DNA from: Chryseosolibacter indicum
Lineage (GTDB): Bacteria; Bacteroidota; Bacteroidia; Cytophagales; Cyclobacteriaceae
Direction: 5' to 3'
DNA length: 63,478 nt
Assembly (NCBI RefSeq): GCF_018598585.1
Contig: NZ_JAHESD010000028.1
Span: forward strand, 1 to 63,478
Position numbers and translations under genes: made by a program. The notes under the pieces were generated by a model. It did no database searches. It had not been told where the DNA came from and saw only the letters and a program-made list of their open reading frames with translations. Below are positions 16,880 to 27,800 of the stretch, piece by piece (the first letter of the stretch is position 1; every line of letters starts with the position of its first letter).

Positions 16880-18350
16880 GCTCTTAAAGCAGTTTGTTTA
16901 TAATCCTGCTGAGCCGTTAATTTTTAACAGCGGTTTCTTTCTGTTTTTATTTACAGCATTTCTGTTTGTATATAAAAACATTTCGCATACCTACCGCCCT
17001 AAACTCACTTTTGTAACTCTCTTTTCCTTGTACTTCTACTACAAGTCCAGCGGCGGTTACTTTATACTGCTTGTATTTGCAACAGTAATAGATTACACAC
17101 TTGCACACTGGATCCATCAATCAAAAGAAAAATTTGAGCGAAAGTTTTATATAGCCGTTACGTTACTTGTGAACCTGGGAATGCTGGGTTACTTTAAGTA
17201 CACGAACTTTTTATACGAATCTTTTTTCTGGAATAGCAATACAGAGTTTCAACCGTTGGATATTTTTCTTCCGGTAGGTGTTTCCTTCTTTACATTCCAA
17301 TCTCTAAGTTATACTATCGATGTATACCGGGGAAATCTTAAACCGGTAGATAACATTCTTGATTATGCATTCTTTGTTTCTTTTTTCCCTCAACTTGTCG
17401 CGGGGCCAATCGTAAGAGCATCAGACTTTATTCCGCAAATGTATAGGCCTACGGTGGTAACAGAGCAGATGTTCGGCCGAGCTGTTTTCCTTATTGGTTG
17501 CGGTCTTTTTAAAAAAGCTGTTATATCGGATTATATAAGCATTAATTTTATTGATAGGGTATTTGATGCCCCCTCTCTGTATTCTGGAATAGAAAACCTA
17601 TTTGCCGTTTATGGATATGCGCTTCAAATTTATTGCGATTTCTCAGGATATTCCGATATGGCAATTGGCATAGCGCTGCTATTAGGTTTTCATTTCCCAA
17701 TCAATTTTGATTCGCCCTACCAATCAAGAAATATTACAGAGTTTTGGAGGCGATGGCATATCTCTCTCTCAAGTTGGTTACGAGATTATCTTTATATCTC
17801 ATTAGGTGGTAATAGAAAAGGAAAATTGACAGCGTACCTGAACCAAATGATTACAATGGTGTTGGGTGGATTGTGGCATGGTGCTTCCTGGAGATTTATA
17901 ATTTGGGGTGCTCTTCATGGCATAGCACTCATTGTTCATAAACTTTTCAGAGGCTGGACTGAAGAAGATAGAGATAAAGAGGAGGCAGTTTCTCCTCGAA
18001 AAACCTCTGTCATCATTAATACCATAATCACATTTCATTTTGTTTGTTTCTGTTGGATATTTTTCAGGGCTTCATCTATGCCGGTAGCCATGGATATAAT
18101 AAAACAGATAACACATCATTTAAGTCCCGAGATATTCTTCGAATTTGTGGTAGGTTATAAAGCAGTGTTTGTACTAATGATTATTGGATACGTAATGCAT
18201 TTTATGCCAAGAGACTTCGAATTTTTACTGCAGGAGAAATTGACCGAATCACCACTTCTATACAAAGCCGCTTTTATGCTTTCCATTATTCTAATTGTGA
18301 TTCAAACTAAATCTGCAGGCATACAGCCTTTTATTTATTTTCAGTTTTAG
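16857..18350 (+). CDS. MBOAT-family O-acyltransferase (AlgI-like)
   Basis: A 497-residue multi-spanning inner-membrane protein of the AlgI/DltB/PatA group. It passes acetyl groups from the cytoplasm to an extracytoplasmic acceptor or partner. Family hallmarks: LPVGVSFFTFQSLSYTIDVY, FFPQLVAGPIVRA, TEFWRRWHISLSSWLRDYLY, and the catalytic-His region GLWHGASWRFIIWGALHG. It is the third gene of the SGNH-SGNH-MBOAT operon, which most likely acetylates an exopolysaccharide or cell-surface glycan. No glycosyltransferases lie nearby, so the polymer must be made elsewhere. Confidence 0.93.
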   Translation: MFHFDIHKLLKQFVYNPAEPLIFNSGFFLFLFTAFLFVYKNISHTYRPKLTFVTLFSLYFYYKSSGGYFILLVFATVIDYTLAHWIHQSKEKFERKFYIAVTLLVNLGMLGYFKYTNFLYESFFWNSNTEFQPLDIFLPVGVSFFTFQSLSYTIDVYRGNLKPVDNILDYAFFVSFFPQLVAGPIVRASDFIPQMYRPTVVTEQMFGRAVFLIGCGLFKKAVISDYISINFIDRVFDAPSLYSGIENLFAVYGYALQIYCDFSGYSDMAIGIALLLGFHFPINFDSPYQSRNITEFWRRWHISLSSWLRDYLYISLGGNRKGKLTAYLNQMITMVLGGLWHGASWRFIIWGALHGIALIVHKLFRGWTEEDRDKEEAVSPRKTSVIINTIITFHFVCFCWIFFRASSMPVAMDIIKQITHHLSPEIFFEFVVGYKAVFVLMIIGYVMHFMPRDFEFLLQEKLTESPLLYKAAFMLSIILIVIQTKSAGIQPFIYFQF

Positions 18351-18703
18351 AAATACCGGTTTTATAAAAGTTATACCTGTAAAGTGGATGACAAAATGGT
18401 AGAGGATCGACGTGGACATTCAATCTATAAAGCAAAATTCCCATCTAGAATTATGCTTAAAAGAATAACCTGATGGGAATCGCGAGAGGGTAAAAATATC
18501 GGTAATTTGTATTAATCAAATTTTCCCAAAGTTCTTGGAAATGAAACCTTAAAGCAATACCCACTTGAGGTGATATCGGGATAGAGAGGTTATCAAATAC
18601 ACTTTATTGCGTCCAGGATAAACCTGCTTATTTGTTCTTTAAGGCGTTCTTTTAGGAAAGGTTACACGAATTCGAATTTAATAATCAGAATGACAAGGAA
18701 AGT
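18351..18703. other. Convergent intergenic region
   Basis: No gene seen. ATTCCCATC (18437-18445) and GATGGGAAT (18472-18480) could pair across a 26-base loop, but no T run follows, so it is a weak candidate terminator for the upstream operon. Confidence 0.45.
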
Positions 18704-19507
18704 TTAAAGGAGCCCGCGACTAAAAGCAAAATTCGTTAGTTCTGCTGTGCCCTTACATTGCGTCTTTTTGAGTACGTTTTTGCGATGAGTTTTTATAGTA
18801 TTTAAACTTATAAAAAGCCTGTCAGCGATTTCTTTATTAGAAAAGCCTCGGCTTATTAAATTAATAATTTGAATTTCTCGGGGGGTAAGCTGATATTCAT
18901 CCTTGTTATTGTCTTCTACGCCCTCAAGCATCACCTCGTACATTCCTTCTTTATTCTTTTTCAGAATATTATAGTATATAATCTCGTCTTTCTTGAACTG
19001 ATGGATATTAGTACAAGTAATTAAAGTTCTAATCGGGTAACCATTCTCATCTTCTTCTATAACAGCGGTATCAACGAGATACCAGTAATAGGCGCCTTTT
19101 ATGTTTCTCATTTTAAATGAGCATGAATACCTATAATCAGTCCCTCTTACTTCAGAAGAATTGTCTTTCAGATACTTTAAAATTATCGGAAATAACGAGG
19201 TAAGCATAAATTCACGTTGTTTCTCGTGAATAATGGACAGGATAAGATTGGTTAACTCTTCGATGGTATAATTGCTAACATCATAACCCAGATGGTGTTT
19301 AATACCATCACTGATATACTCGTATTGTCCTGTGGTATAGTTACTGACTACGATAAAACCATTGATATTATTTATTAATGCCTGATAACGTTCAATAAGA
19401 ACCTGGCGGTCTATAGGAGAAACGTTTTTTTCCCGAAGAAAGCCTTCTTTTAACGTTTTGGTTAATAACGTTCTGTAATAGGCTATATCGGTAACTGGAC
19501 TGGCCAT
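18704..19507 (-). CDS. PAS-domain LuxR-type transcriptional regulator
   Basis: A 267-residue cytoplasmic protein. Residues about 40-170 form a PAS-like sensor (FIVVSNYTTGQYEYISDGI, a PAC-like end with YWYLVDTAVIEEDENG). Residues about 200-265 are a LuxR-type helix-turn-helix (LTPREIQIINLISRGFSNKE, then IADRLFISLNTIKTHRKNV). It should bind DNA in response to a small ligand or cofactor sensed by the PAS domain. No receiver domain or neighbouring kinase is present. Such PAS-LuxR proteins are common in Cytophagales. The target is unknown. Confidence 0.88.
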   Translation of the reverse strand: MASPVTDIAYYRTLLTKTLKEGFLREKNVSPIDRQVLIERYQALINNINGFIVVSNYTTGQYEYISDGIKHHLGYDVSNYTIEELTNLILSIIHEKQREFMLTSLFPIILKYLKDNSSEVRGTDYRYSCSFKMRNIKGAYYWYLVDTAVIEEDENGYPIRTLITCTNIHQFKKDEIIYYNILKKNKEGMYEVMLEGVEDNNKDEYQLTPREIQIINLISRGFSNKEIADRLFISLNTIKTHRKNVLKKTQCKGTAELTNFAFSRGLL

Positions 19508-19612
19508 TTAACTAAAAGGCATCGATTTATAATAACGGAAAATAGTAGAATGTGGCGAAATTAGAAAGATCTAATGAAGACGAGGGCTACGCTTGTAAGA
19601 TTATAGATAAAA

Positions 19613-19641
19613 AAGAGCCTGACAACAGTTGTCAGGCTCTT
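19613..19641 (-). terminator. Terminator of nrdBA
   Basis: A 14-bp perfect inverted repeat (AAGAGCCTGACAAC / GTTGTCAGGCTCTT) with a single base between the arms. On the minus strand it is followed by a run of Ts, directly after nrdA. Confidence 0.88.
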
Positions 19642-19664
19642 AAACATTTTATAAAGAAGTAAGA

Positions 19665-22121
19665 TTAGCTTCCGCAAGCTTCACATGCATCTGGGTTATC
19701 CAGAGAGCAGGCCATGTCAGAACGCTTTTGGTCATATTCATTGGCGCGTTCATAATGCAATGTTTGCTGAGCTTCATTTACTACAGATACAGGTTCTACA
19801 GTAGTTGCATGAACTGTGTTTTCTACTTTAACAGCTGCTGGTTGCTGAATAGCTGTTTTATCAAGTGTAAACTTAATAGCATCAGCTGCTGCGTTTGTAC
19901 GCAGATAATACATACCAGTTTTTAAACCTTTCTTCCATGCATAGAAGTGCATAGAAGTTAACTTACCAAAGTTAGGATCAGTAAGGTGAATATTTAAGCT
20001 TTGTGACTGGCAGATATATGCGCCGCGGTCAGCAGACATATCAATAATAGCCTTTTGAGAAATCTCCCAAACGGTTTTATAAATATCCTTAATGTGTTGA
20101 GGAATCTCAGGAATAGCCTGCACAGATCCATTTGTAGCTATCAGCTTTTGTCTCATTGTTTCATTCCACAACCCTAATTGGATAAGATCTTTCATGAGAT
20201 GTTTGTTTGCTACAATAAACTCTCCTGACAAGGTTCTGCGTGTATAAATGTTTGAAGTATAAGGTTCAAAACATTCGTTGTTTCCTAATATCTGAGATGT
20301 AGAAGCTGTCGGCATTGGCGCAACAAGTAAAGAGTTACGAACACCATATTGCTTAACGTCTTTCTTCAGTTGTTCCCAGTTCCATCTTCCTGATGTAGGT
20401 GTTATGCCCCACATATCAAACTGGAATATACCTTTAGAAACAGGAGAACCTTTAAAGGTTTCATATGGTCCCTGAACTTTCGCAATCTCCATAGAAGCTT
20501 CCATGGCAGCGAAGTATATCGTTTCAAAAATATCTTTATTTAATCCACGTGCCTCTGGGCTATCGAAAGGCATACGAAGCATAATAAATGCATCAGCTAA
20601 TCCCTGAACACCAAGACCGATAGGGCGGTGACGTAAATTAGATTTCTTAGCCTCCTCTACCGGATAGTAATTAACATCAATTACCTTATTCAGGTTGCGT
20701 GTTGCTACTTTTGTAATTTCATACAACTTCTGATGATCGAATTTACCATCTTCTGTTACGAACTTAGGTAAAGCGATAGAAGCAAGGTTACAAACAGCAA
20801 CTTCATCAGGTGCAGTGTATTCAATAATCTCAGTACACAAGTTACTTGACTTGATAGTACCCAGATTTTTCTGATTCGACTTTCTGTTAGCTGCGTCTTT
20901 GTAAAGAATATAAGGAGTTCCTGTTTCAATTTGTGCTTCAAGAATTTCAAACCAAAGGTCTTGCGCTTTTACTTGTCTGCGGAATCTTCCTTCACTTTCA
21001 TATTTAGTGTATAAACGTTCAAACTCTTCACCCCAAACATCAGCTAACCCAGGAGCTTCATTAGGGCAGAAGAGAGACCACATTTCATTGTTTTCTACAC
21101 GCTGCATGAACAGATCTGAAATCCACATAGCGTAGAACAGATCACGTGCGCGCATCTCCTCCTTACCATGGTTTTTCTTCAACTCAAGGAATTCGAAAAT
21201 ATCAGCATGCCATGGCTCAAGATAAATAGCAAAGCTTCCTTTTCTTTTTCCACCACCCTGATCAACGTAACGCGCTGTCATGTCAAAGTTTCTTAACATC
21301 GGTACAATACCATTGGATGTTCCACCTGTACCCTTGATGTATGAACCTTTTGCACGAACGTTATGAATGCTTAAGCCGATACCTCCCGCTGATTGGGAGA
21401 TCTTAGCGCATTGTTTTAAAGTATCGTAAATACCATCAATGCTATCATCCTTCATGGTTAACAGGAAGCAAGATGATAACTGAGGTTTTGGAGTTCCGGC
21501 ATTGAATAATGTAGGAGTGGCATGCGTAAACCACTTCTCTGACATTAAATTATAAGTTTCAATAGCTGCAGAAATATCCTCGCCATGTATACCTACAGCA
21601 ACACGCATAAGCATATGTTGAGGACGCTCTACTGTTTTACCATCTATCTTCATCAGGTAAGAGCGCTCAAGTGTTTTAAAGCCGAAATAATCGTAACTGA
21701 AGTCACGATCGTAGATTATAGCTTCATCAATCGCGGCAGCATGTTCCTTGATAACTTTCCATGTCTCTTTCGAAATTAATGGGGCATTCTGACCAGTTTT
21801 GGGATCAACATACTGGTATAAGCGCTTCATTGTATTCGAAAACGATTTGCTTGTTGTTTTATGCAGGTTTGACACAGCAATACGCGCGGCAAGCTTAGCA
21901 AAATCAGGATGACGTGTAGTCATTGTAGCTGCAATCTCAGCTGCAAGGTTATCAAGTTCCTGAGTTGTAACACCATCATACAAGCCATTAATAACTTTCA
22001 TGGCTACTTCCACTGGGTTGACGAACTTCGGGTCGAGACCGTAGCAAAGTTTTTCTATTCGCGCAGTGATCTTATCAAACTTTACTGATTCTCTGTGTCC
22101 GTCACGTTTTACTACAAGCAT
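19665..22121 (-). CDS. nrdA: Ribonucleoside-diphosphate reductase, alpha subunit (class Ia)
   Basis: An 818-residue catalytic subunit that reduces ribonucleotides to deoxyribonucleotides. It opens with an ATP-cone allosteric domain ([16 protein letters not shown]). The catalytic site includes QLSSCFLL, the NxCxE motif in SNLCTEI, and [12 protein letters not shown]. The C-terminal tail [14 protein letters not shown] carries the redox Cys pair reduced by thioredoxin or glutaredoxin. It lies 52 bases after nrdB in the same operon. Confidence 0.98.
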   Translation of the reverse strand: MLVVKRDGHRESVKFDKITARIEKLCYGLDPKFVNPVEVAMKVINGLYDGVTTQELDNLAAEIAATMTTRHPDFAKLAARIAVSNLHKTTSKSFSNTMKRLYQYVDPKTGQNAPLISKETWKVIKEHAAAIDEAIIYDRDFSYDYFGFKTLERSYLMKIDGKTVERPQHMLMRVAVGIHGEDISAAIETYNLMSEKWFTHATPTLFNAGTPKPQLSSCFLLTMKDDSIDGIYDTLKQCAKISQSAGGIGLSIHNVRAKGSYIKGTGGTSNGIVPMLRNFDMTARYVDQGGGKRKGSFAIYLEPWHADIFEFLELKKNHGKEEMRARDLFYAMWISDLFMQRVENNEMWSLFCPNEAPGLADVWGEEFERLYTKYESEGRFRRQVKAQDLWFEILEAQIETGTPYILYKDAANRKSNQKNLGTIKSSNLCTEIIEYTAPDEVAVCNLASIALPKFVTEDGKFDHQKLYEITKVATRNLNKVIDVNYYPVEEAKKSNLRHRPIGLGVQGLADAFIMLRMPFDSPEARGLNKDIFETIYFAAMEASMEIAKVQGPYETFKGSPVSKGIFQFDMWGITPTSGRWNWEQLKKDVKQYGVRNSLLVAPMPTASTSQILGNNECFEPYTSNIYTRRTLSGEFIVANKHLMKDLIQLGLWNETMRQKLIATNGSVQAIPEIPQHIKDIYKTVWEISQKAIIDMSADRGAYICQSQSLNIHLTDPNFGKLTSMHFYAWKKGLKTGMYYLRTNAAADAIKFTLDKTAIQQPAAVKVENTVHATTVEPVSVVNEAQQTLHYERANEYDQKRSDMACSLDNPDACEACGS

Positions 22122-22173
22122 TTTGGTAGATAGGGTTGTTGTTGAAGAAAAGTTTAAAAAGTGATTGAATGTA

Positions 22174-23163
22174 TTAAAAATCTTCGTTTAGTGAAAACTT
22201 TGGAGCAGATTCTTTGTCTGTACTCTTCATAACTCCTGCTTTCTGATACTCTGCTACACGTTTCTCGAAGAAATTTGTTTTACCTCTTAATGAAATCATA
22301 TCCATGAAGTCGAATGGATTAGTAGCATTGTAAACTTTTGTGCCAACAAGTTCATTAAGAAGACGATCTGCTACAAACTCAATGTACTGACGCATTTGCC
22401 CCGCGTTCATACCAATCAGATTCACCGGAAGTGCATCTGTTACAAAATCCTTCTCTATTTCCACTGCGTCTTTAATGATCTCGATCACACGTTCCTTAGG
22501 AAGTTTGTTAACTACATGCTGTGTATAAATATGACATGCAAAGTCACAATGCAGTCCTTCATCACGTGAGATTAATTCATTAGAGAAGCTTAGTCCAGGC
22601 ATAAGTCCTCTCTTCTTTAACCAGAAAATAGAGCAGAAAGATCCTGAGAAGAAAATACCTTCAACCGCTGCAAATGCAATTAAGCGTTCCTGAAAACTTC
22701 CTTGTGAAATCCAGCGAAGAGCCCAATCCGCTTTCTTCTTTACGCAATCCATTGTTTCAATTGCGTGAAAAAGTCTGTCCTTTTCTTTTGGATCTTTTAC
22801 ATACGTATCAATCAGTAAAGAATAAGTTTCCGAGTGAATGTTTTCAATTGCAATTTGAAAGCCATAGAAGAATTTAGCCTCTGTATATTGAACTTCGGAA
22901 ACAAAATGCTCAGCAAGATTTTCGTTAACAATGCCATCACTGGCTGCAAAGAAAGCCAATACATGCGTTATAAAATGGCGCTCACCGTCATTCAGGTTCA
23001 CCCAGTCGCGAAGGTCCTGGCTCAAGTCAATCTCCTCTGCTGTCCAAAAGCTAGCTTCAGCCTGTTTATAGAATTTCCATATATCATGTTGTTGAATAGG
23101 AAATAAGACAAAGCGGTCTTTGTTCTCCTTAAGGATCGGTTCTTCCAGTGGTGCGTGGCTCAT
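22174..23163 (-). CDS. nrdB: Ribonucleoside-diphosphate reductase, beta subunit
   Basis: A 329-residue ferritin-like radical subunit that supplies the tyrosyl radical to NrdA. Iron ligands are visible in [15 protein letters not shown] and [11 protein letters not shown]. The Tyr in the first of these sits where class Ia enzymes hold the radical, so this is not one of the Tyr-less subclasses. I chose the ATG at 23163 (MSHAPLEEP). The promoter region contains two DnaA-box-like sites. Confidence 0.96.
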   Translation of the reverse strand: MSHAPLEEPILKENKDRFVLFPIQQHDIWKFYKQAEASFWTAEEIDLSQDLRDWVNLNDGERHFITHVLAFFAASDGIVNENLAEHFVSEVQYTEAKFFYGFQIAIENIHSETYSLLIDTYVKDPKEKDRLFHAIETMDCVKKKADWALRWISQGSFQERLIAFAAVEGIFFSGSFCSIFWLKKRGLMPGLSFSNELISRDEGLHCDFACHIYTQHVVNKLPKERVIEIIKDAVEIEKDFVTDALPVNLIGMNAGQMRQYIEFVADRLLNELVGTKVYNATNPFDFMDMISLRGKTNFFEKRVAEYQKAGVMKSTDKESAPKFSLNEDF

Positions 23164-23356
23164 TTTTAATTTTTTAAGGTTAAACCAAAATATCAAAAAG
23201 GTTACTGCCTTTTAAAGGCATATAACCGGGGTAATTTTCAAGTTTTATCTTGGGATTTTGGAACAGAGAACCCTGTTTCATTCACCGTCAAGTCTACAAA
23301 AGAATAAAACGAATCGCATAAATCAAAAACAGCATTTCTGGGCTAAATTCAAAGAT

Positions 23357-23388
23357 TGTGGATAACTTTGTGAATTGTTTGTGGATGA
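23357..23388 (+). promoter_or_regulatory. Two DnaA-box-like sites upstream of nrdBA
   Basis: TGTGGATAA (23357-23365) is the exact complement of the consensus TTATCCACA. TGTGGATGA (23380-23388) differs at one base. They are spaced 23 bases apart in the same orientation. In Escherichia coli DnaA boxes regulate nrdAB, so a similar link between replication and dNTP supply is plausible here. Only two boxes and no dnaA or dnaN nearby argue against a replication origin. Confidence 0.5.
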
Positions 23389-23543
23389 TAAGTTACTGTA
23401 AAATAGCCGTTTAATGTGCTTTAGTTATGGTTTACAACTACGCCTTGTTGAACCTTGGTTTTTGAAAAAAAAATTTTAGACGACGGTTATTTGCTTATTT
23501 GTGAAATTTATAGGATGATGTGCAGAAAAATCAATTCTTTTTA

Positions 23544-23551
23544 TACCTTTG
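23544..23551 (+). promoter_or_regulatory. -7 element of rplU-rpmA
   Basis: TACCTTTG fits TAnnTTTG, 21 bases before the rplU start. No clear -33 TTG is visible. Confidence 0.55.
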
Positions 23552-23572
23552 CAGTCCTATTTTTTAAAAGCT

Positions 23573-23881
23573 ATGTACGCAATTGTAAACATTGCCGGAA
23601 AACAGTTCAAAGTGGCTAAAGATCAATATATCTATGCCCCTAAGTTAGAAGGTGAAGTAGGTTCATCGGTTAAATTCGATAACGTACTTTTAACTGACGA
23701 TGGTGGTAACGTGAGTATTGGCGCCCCTACTGTTAATGGAATCACGGTTTCAGGTAAGATTCTGGAACACGTAAAAGGCAACAAAGTGATTGTCTTTAAA
23801 AAGAAAAGAAGAAAAGGGTACCAGGTGAAGAATGGCCACCGCCAGCAATTCACCAAAGTGCAAATTGAAAGCATCGGATAA
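23573..23881 (+). CDS. rplU: 50S ribosomal protein L21
   Basis: A 102-residue ribosomal protein that binds 23S rRNA. MYAIVNIAGKQFKV at the start and KKRRKGYQVKNGHRQ near the end are diagnostic. I chose the ATG at 23573 because it gives the standard L21 N terminus, while an upstream start would overlap the promoter. It pairs with rpmA, the usual L21-L27 operon. Confidence 0.97.
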   Translation: MYAIVNIAGKQFKVAKDQYIYAPKLEGEVGSSVKFDNVLLTDDGGNVSIGAPTVNGITVSGKILEHVKGNKVIVFKKKRRKGYQVKNGHRQQFTKVQIESIG

Positions 23882-23911
23882 TCATTGTAACACAAAAGAA
23901 ACTTACACACC

Positions 23912-24175
23912 ATGGCACATAAAAAAGGCGAAGGTAAAGTAAAGAACGGCCGTGAATCGGAAAGCAAACGACTTGGTATTAAAGTGTTTGGCGGTCAGAA
24001 AGTAATAGCTGGTAACATTATTGTTCGTCAGCGCGGTACAAAACACCACCCTGGTCAAAATGTAGGTATCGGAAAAGACCATACCTTATTTGCACTAACA
24101 CCTGGTGTTGTTGTGTTTAAAAAAGGCAGAGAAAATAAATCTTTTGTTTCTGTTCAACCAATAGCTGAAGCGTAA
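23912..24175 (+). CDS. rpmA: 50S ribosomal protein L27
   Basis: An 87-residue ribosomal protein near the peptidyl-transferase centre. [17 protein letters not shown] and [17 protein letters not shown] match the family. It has the bacterial N terminus without a cleaved extension. It lies 30 bases after rplU. Confidence 0.97.
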   Translation: MAHKKGEGKVKNGRESESKRLGIKVFGGQKVIAGNIIVRQRGTKHHPGQNVGIGKDHTLFALTPGVVVFKKGRENKSFVSVQPIAEA

Positions 24176-24204
24176 ACAGAGATTTTAAATAATTTAGATA
24201 GAGA

Positions 24205-24228
24205 GGAGGCCACAAGCCTCCTTTTTTT
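24205..24228 (+). terminator. Terminator of rplU-rpmA
   Basis: Stem GGAGGC / GCCTCC with a CACAA loop, followed by a run of seven Ts. Confidence 0.85.
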
Positions 24229-24806
24229 GTGCAGGTTCCTTACTCCAATTCCAACCATCCCTTACGGGTAACCTGCCTTTATTTCTATTCAATTTAGCTA
24301 ATCAGGCGATTACCTTTTAAGGTATCACATTTCTAAGATTAAGAGAACTCCAATCCAGCATCAGTGATGCAATAGTGAAGATTCGGTATGGCAACAGTAT
24401 CGATTCTGTGATATTTCGCTGTAAATTCATTGATTCTTCATCAAAAAGGCCTTTTTAACAAGGTTGATAGAACAATGGCAGAAGGATAGCAGAAACAATA
24501 CTAATGCTAGACCGTACCTTCTATGGCCGAATAGCGTATGTCAATGCTTCTGCAACACCAAACGATTAGAGAAAAGACGCCGGTGTGTTTGTCAAGAAAA
24601 ATACGTCGAGTAGTAATATTAAGAAAGTTAAAAAAACTTACAGAAGGAATTTAACGCCACTGCAACCGTGTTAAAATAGCAAATTTCGAATATTTTTAAG
24701 TTTAAACATAGAACTTCGGATAATACTGAATTATTCGCTATTTTATTTTGTCGTTTTATCCCCCTAAATTAGTGTTTTATTAATTTTTAACCTAAACCTA
24801 GACACT
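24229..24806. other. Long non-coding region before the first susC
   Basis: Nearly 600 bases without a convincing gene or RNA. It is AT-rich towards its 3' end. The last 22 bases before the susC start contain the element TTTTAACCTA-nn-CCTA that also precedes the second susC gene. An imperfect -7 (TATTTTG, 24744-24750) is possible. Confidence 0.5.
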
Positions 24807-24811
24807 ATGAG
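24785..24811 (+). promoter_or_regulatory. Conserved susC translation-start element, copy 1
   Basis: TTTTAACCTA (24785-24794), then two bases and CCTA. There are 12 bases between TTTTAACCTA and ATGAG. The same element at the same spacing occurs at 31144-31170. The match in non-coding bases suggests a shared leader function, probably in translation. Confidence 0.5.
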
Positions 24812-27800
24812 GAAACTTCTACTAACGATGTTATCGTTAGTCATTGCGCTAGCCGCGTGGGCGCAAGACCGAACAGTAACAGGAACCATTACTTCTGCTG
24901 AAGATGGTTCTTCTCTACCAGGCGTAAACGTAATCTTAAAAGGAACGACCACAGGTACAACTTCAGATGCTGATGGTAAGTATGCTATTAAAGTACCATC
25001 GGAAGGTGGAACACTTGTGTATAGTTTTATTGGACTAGCCACTTCTGAGGCCGTGATTGGTGACAGATCAATAGTAGATGTTACTCTGGCTTCAGATATT
25101 ACTCAACTATCAGAAGTGGTTGTGACTGCAATGGGTATTGAATCTCAAAAACGATCTCTTGGTACGTCCGTTTCCCAAATAACATCTGATAAAATTGCAG
25201 ACACCCGACAAACTAACGTTGTAAATTCTTTATCAGGTAAAGTTGCGGGAGTGAGAATTCAAGGCTCTAGTGGTATGGTTGGGGCGTCATCTTCGATATT
25301 TATTCGTGGATTCACCAGCTTTACACAAAGCAATCAACCTTTGTTTGTGGTTGATGGGATTCCTATCGATAATGGTGGCGGAGCTAATGCTTTACAGACA
25401 GGTGTGGCAAATTCTAACAGGGCAATAGATCTTAATCCTGATGATATTGAATCAATGTCAATATTAAAGGGACCTGCAGCGGCTGTGTTATATGGGTCAC
25501 GTGCTGTTTCAGGAGCGATTATCATCACGACGAAGAAAGGTAAAAATGGACAAAAATCTTCGATAAGCTTCACTTCAAACTACAATGTTGTTGAAGTAAA
25601 TCGTTTGCCTAAGTATCAGAATAAATATGCGCAGGGCCTTAACGGAGTGTTTGATCCTTCATCATTGGACTCCTGGGGACCTGAAATTGAAGGACAAACT
25701 GTTAAAAATTATTTAGGTCAAGACGAAATTCTTAAAGCGTATCCAGATAACGTTAAGGATATTTTTAAAACAGGAAGCAACTTCCAAAATTCCATAAGTT
25801 TCTCTGGGGGCAATGATAAATCAAATTTCATTGTTTCTTACTCTAATTTGAAAGAGAATGGCGTTATTAAAAATAATGAACTAACACGTAATACTTTTAA
25901 AGTAACTGCCAAGACACAATTAACAAGTAAATTTAATGTTGAGGGGTCTGCCAGTTATTTCAATACTCGCTCGAATCGTACACCAAATGGAAATCAACAG
26001 TCGAACCCATTGTTCAGAGGTTATATCTTACCAAGATCCTATGACCTTGATAATTATCCTTATGAATTACCAAATGGATCTCAATCTTATTTTGATGCTA
26101 CCAATGATAACCCTTATTGGACTATAGCGAATAACACATATGAAGACCGCGTAGACAGAATTATAGGATATATTAACTTGGGTTATGACTTCACTGATTG
26201 GCTTAATTTAAATTATAGGATTGGTACGGATGCTTATCTTGAAAATGTTAAAGCAATCGATGCTGTAGGAGGCAAAGGAAATGGGTATACATCTCCTGCC
26301 CAAACAGGTGGAACACGTGATGGTAACAATTTTGTTCAACAAACAAGTTCATATCTTAACTTAACAGCTAACAAACAGTTTGGTGATTTCTCTACTTCAT
26401 TCCTTTTAGGAAATGAAATCAATCAAAGTTATTTACGCAATCAATACGTAAACGCAGTTGGAGCTTCAGTTGACGGATTTGGACAGGTGACAAGTTATAC
26501 AACGTATACTCCTTTTAACGATGAGGATACAAGGCGATTGGTAGGAGTTTATGCGCAAGCTACGGTAGGCTATAAAAATTTCGCCTTCGTTACCGTGAAT
26601 GGAAGAAATGACTGGTCTTCTACTTTCCGTAAGGGAAATAACTCTTACTTCTATCCTTCTATTAATGGAAGCTTCATTTTTACTGATGCTTTCCCTGTAA
26701 TGAAAGAAAATAATTTCTTCAATTTTGGTAAATTACGTGCGAGTGCGGTAAAAGTAGGACGTGAAGCTACATTATATTCTACCGATACTTATTTTGGAAA
26801 ATCCAATCCTTCTAATGGATTTGGCCCTCAAATTATTTTCCCATTCAGAGGGCAACAAGGATACTCACTTAGCAATACTTCTGGTAACCCTGATTTAGGT
26901 CCAGAGTTTACAACTTCAACGGAAGTTGGTGTTGAGTTGGGCTTCTACCAAAATAGAATTACTACTGACTTTGCTTATTTCCAAACGCATTCTACTGACA
27001 TTATTCTTGATGCACCTACGTCTCCAGCTTCTGGCTTTACAACCCAAACTAGGAATGCGGGTGAGCTGAAAACTCATGGTTATGAATTAACTATTGGTGT
27101 TATTCCTGTGAAGACAGCTAACTTCACATGGGAGATTAATGCGAACTGGACAAAAGTTATCAATAATGTCGTTGCTATCGATCCGCTTGTTAATTCAATC
27201 TTCCTTGGCGGATTCACCACACCTCAAACACAGTTACAAGCAGGACAGCGTTACGGTGTTATAGTGGGTAATAAATTTAATCGTGATGCAAATGGAAACT
27301 TATTAATTACGTCAACAGGAGCAGGAGCTGGCCAACCTACTGCTAATACTTCTAAAGTTGAAGTCGTTGGAGATCCAAATCCGGATTGGACTGGGGGTAT
27401 AACAAATACTTTTGGATACAAAGGTCTATCGTTGTCATTTCTAGTTGATATTAGAAAAGGAGGAGATATAATTTCAAGAAATATTAGAGATCTGCGCTTT
27501 AGGGGTGTAGCTGAGGAAACAGGTAACAGAGATCGCACATATATTATTGAAGGTGTTTTACGTGACCCTGTTGATAATCCCGATGGTACTCCAAGAGCTC
27601 TTCTCGACGGTGAAGGAAAACCTGTCCCTAATAGTATTGCACTTAACGCACAACAGTATTGGACAAGTATATATAACACACAAGGTGAGTCAATGGTGTT
27701 TGATGCCTCTTGGGTAAGGTTAAGAGAAGTATCTTTATCATATTCTCTTCCAAAAACTTTAATAGGTAAGACACCTTTTTCATCAGCACAATTGGTACTT

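Larger units (their letters stand above)
23164..23572. other. Divergent control region between nrdB and rplU
   Basis: About 400 bases without a gene. It contains two DnaA-box-like 9-mers (23357-23388) and the rplU -7 element (23544-23551). I find no NrdR box with confidence, and no clear TAnnTTTG on the minus strand for nrdB. Confidence 0.5.

Noticed and set aside
18437-18480. Terminator of the MBOAT operon
   Set aside because: The 9-bp arms are separated by 26 bases and no T run follows, so the call is too weak.
23164-23572. Replication origin at the DnaA boxes
   Set aside because: Only two boxes, and no dnaA, dnaN, gidA or clear unwinding repeat is nearby.
24229-24806. Small genes or mobile-element remnants in the long gap before susC 1
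   Set aside because: No inverted repeats, transposase fragments or coding bias could be seen.
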